Source: Actinomycetota bacterium (GTDB lineage Bacteria; Actinomycetota; Acidimicrobiia; Spongiisociales; ZC4RG35). From it: a stretch of 6,404 nt of DNA. Where the stretch lies: NCBI GenBank assembly GCA_027296205.1, contig JAPUJM010000226.1, positions 1 through 6,404 on the forward strand. Reading direction: 5' to 3'. Positions within the stretch are counted from its first letter, which is position 1. Each line of letters opens with the position of its first letter. The notes under the pieces were generated by a model, which was not told where the DNA came from, made no database searches, and saw only the letters and a list, made by a program, of their open reading frames with translations. Both the position numbers and the translations under genes were made by a program. Shown piece after piece: positions 5,830 through 6,404 of the stretch.

Positions 5830-6084
5830 CTAGGCCGGGTCCGCCTTCTCCCCGTTCAACGACGGGTTGGTGGGACCCCCGGTCGAGTCGTCGGGTGCAT
5901 CAGCGGAGCGGTTGCCGAACTTCTGCTTCAGCCGGTCGGCGAGCCGACCGGCCCAAGCTATGTCTTTGGACAGCAGGGCCAACCCACCCAGGATCGTGAG
6001 GATGCCGGGTCCGGGAAGGACCAGCATGAAGATCCCCGCGACTATGAGCGAGAACCCGCCGACGATGCGAGCGATTCGGGCCAT
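5830..6084 (-). CDS. Small PGPGW-type transmembrane protein
   Basis: This 84-residue protein has two hydrophobic segments (~7-22 and ~27-38) joined by the family hallmark LPGPG (23-27), followed by GGLALLSKDIAWAGRL (33-48). This matches the small PGPGW/TIGR02611-like putative membrane proteins common in actinobacteria; their function is unknown. The C-terminal ~30 residues are hydrophilic, rich in Asp, Ser, Pro and Gly, and probably disordered. ATG 6084 starts right at the family N-terminus. There is no Shine-Dalgarno, but TAGTTT ends six bases before the ATG and may drive a leaderless transcript. It follows metG by 78 bp on the same strand and converges with sodN. Its coding sequence contains a strong perfect hairpin (5931-5952). 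Confidence 0.82.
   Translation of the reverse strand: MARIARIVGGFSLIVAGIFMLVLPGPGILTILGGLALLSKDIAWAGRLADRLKQKFGNRSADAPDDSTGGPTNPSLNGEKADPA
5931..5952. other. Perfect GC-rich stem-loop inside the PGPGW gene
   Basis: GCCGGTCGG (5931-5939) and CCGACCGGC (5944-5952) are exact reverse complements around the four-base loop CGAG. It encodes the segment AGRLADRL on the minus strand. It lies about 135 bp beyond the sodN stop and has no U-tract, so it is not a classical intrinsic terminator. It could still slow polymerase or protect the 3' end of sodN mRNA, or it may follow from the GC-rich Arg/Ala/Asp codons. Confidence 0.7.
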
Positions 6085-6090
6085 GGCTAC

Positions 6091-6111
6091 AAACTAGCCT
6101 GCCGTTGGCAG
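6091..6111 (-). promoter_or_regulatory. Possible leaderless promoter with inverted repeat for the PGPGW gene
   Basis: The minus strand carries TAGTTT (6096-6091) six bases before ATG 6084, a spacing compatible with a leaderless start. Just upstream, between the -10 and any -35, lies the inverted repeat CTGCC-GTT-GGCAG (6099-6111), which could be a small operator. No convincing -35 is seen. Both elements are short enough to arise by chance. Confidence 0.3.
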
Positions 6112-6162
6112 TTCCATAACTGGGGATGACCCTGGTTGGACCCCGAGACAGCGGATCAGGTT

Positions 6163-6404
6163 TCAGTCGAAGACGTCCGAGTCCAGTTTGGTGAAGAGCG
6201 GCTTGACTTCGCCCAGGACTGTTCCACCGGCGACGGCCTGTGTAACCCATTCGTCGACCTGGGGGTCGAGGCCGAGGAGAGCTCCGATTGTCTCTGACGA
6301 GAACGGCAGGTAGGGCGTCAGCGCGACCCGGATCGCCGAAATCGTCTGAATCGCCGTCCACAGGATTGTCCCTCCCCGGACAGGATCGTCTTTCAAGACT
6401 CTCC
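6163..6404 (-). CDS. metG: Methionyl-tRNA synthetase, C-terminal fragment (gene continues beyond right edge)
   Basis: The frame is open to the right edge and encodes the last 79 residues of MetRS, which charges tRNA-Met in the cytoplasm. Visible are the final helices of the anticodon-binding domain: DDPVRGGTILWTAIQTISAI, then ALTPYLPFSSETIGALLGL, then the family-typical end GGTVLGEVKPLFTKLD. The gene stops seven residues after PLFTK, so it lacks the C-terminal tRNA-binding (Trbp111-like) domain found in some bacterial MetRS. The codon at 6396 is TTG and is internal, not a start: two more codons read through to the edge. It is separated from the next gene by 78 bp in which I see no T-tailed hairpin. 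Confidence 0.85.
   Translation of the reverse strand, partial: RVLKDDPVRGGTILWTAIQTISAIRVALTPYLPFSSETIGALLGLDPQVDEWVTQAVAGGTVLGEVKPLFTKLDSDVFD

Overview
This window is GC-rich chromosomal DNA that looks actinobacterial. The evidence is a nickel superoxide dismutase (NiSOD) with its maturation-protease domain, a gamma/alpha-fused KorA-type 2-oxoacid:ferredoxin oxidoreductase, TAGACT-type -10 boxes placed for leaderless mRNAs, and GTG/TTG starts. An Acidimicrobiia-like lineage would fit, but that is inference. Coding density is very high and no gap exceeds about 100 bp. I see no rRNA, tRNA, mobile element or CRISPR array.

Layout. On the minus strand, reading from the right edge: the last 79 codons of methionyl-tRNA synthetase (metG, 6163-6404), then a small two-helix PGPGW-type membrane protein (5830-6084). 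It converges on sodN (5390-5797, plus strand), which encodes a nickel superoxide dismutase precursor. Divergent from sodN across a 52-bp spacer is a 316-codon gene (4387-5337). Its N-terminal third is a SodX-like S26 serine protease and its C-terminal two thirds an AlkA-type HhH-GPD DNA glycosylase. Downstream on the same strand come a double-ACT-domain protein (3974-4375), a DUF3048 lipoprotein (2853-3935), an amidase-signature hydrolase (1482-2810), and korA (1-1386), which runs off the left edge.

How the genes may work together. SodN must be trimmed to expose the His-Cys hook that binds nickel, and the protease domain encoded divergently is the obvious processing enzyme. Its fusion to a base-excision-repair glycosylase is the most striking feature of the window: it would put superoxide-enzyme maturation and alkylated-base repair on one polypeptide. 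The NiSOD also departs from the Streptomyces enzyme at two active-site positions (Pro5 to Tyr and Tyr62 to Phe, mature numbering) and has a propeptide of only nine residues. The remaining genes look like a loose co-directional series, several with their own apparent promoter, rather than one pathway. KorA is an oxygen-sensitive type of enzyme, so an SOD nearby is reasonable but not evidence of a functional link.
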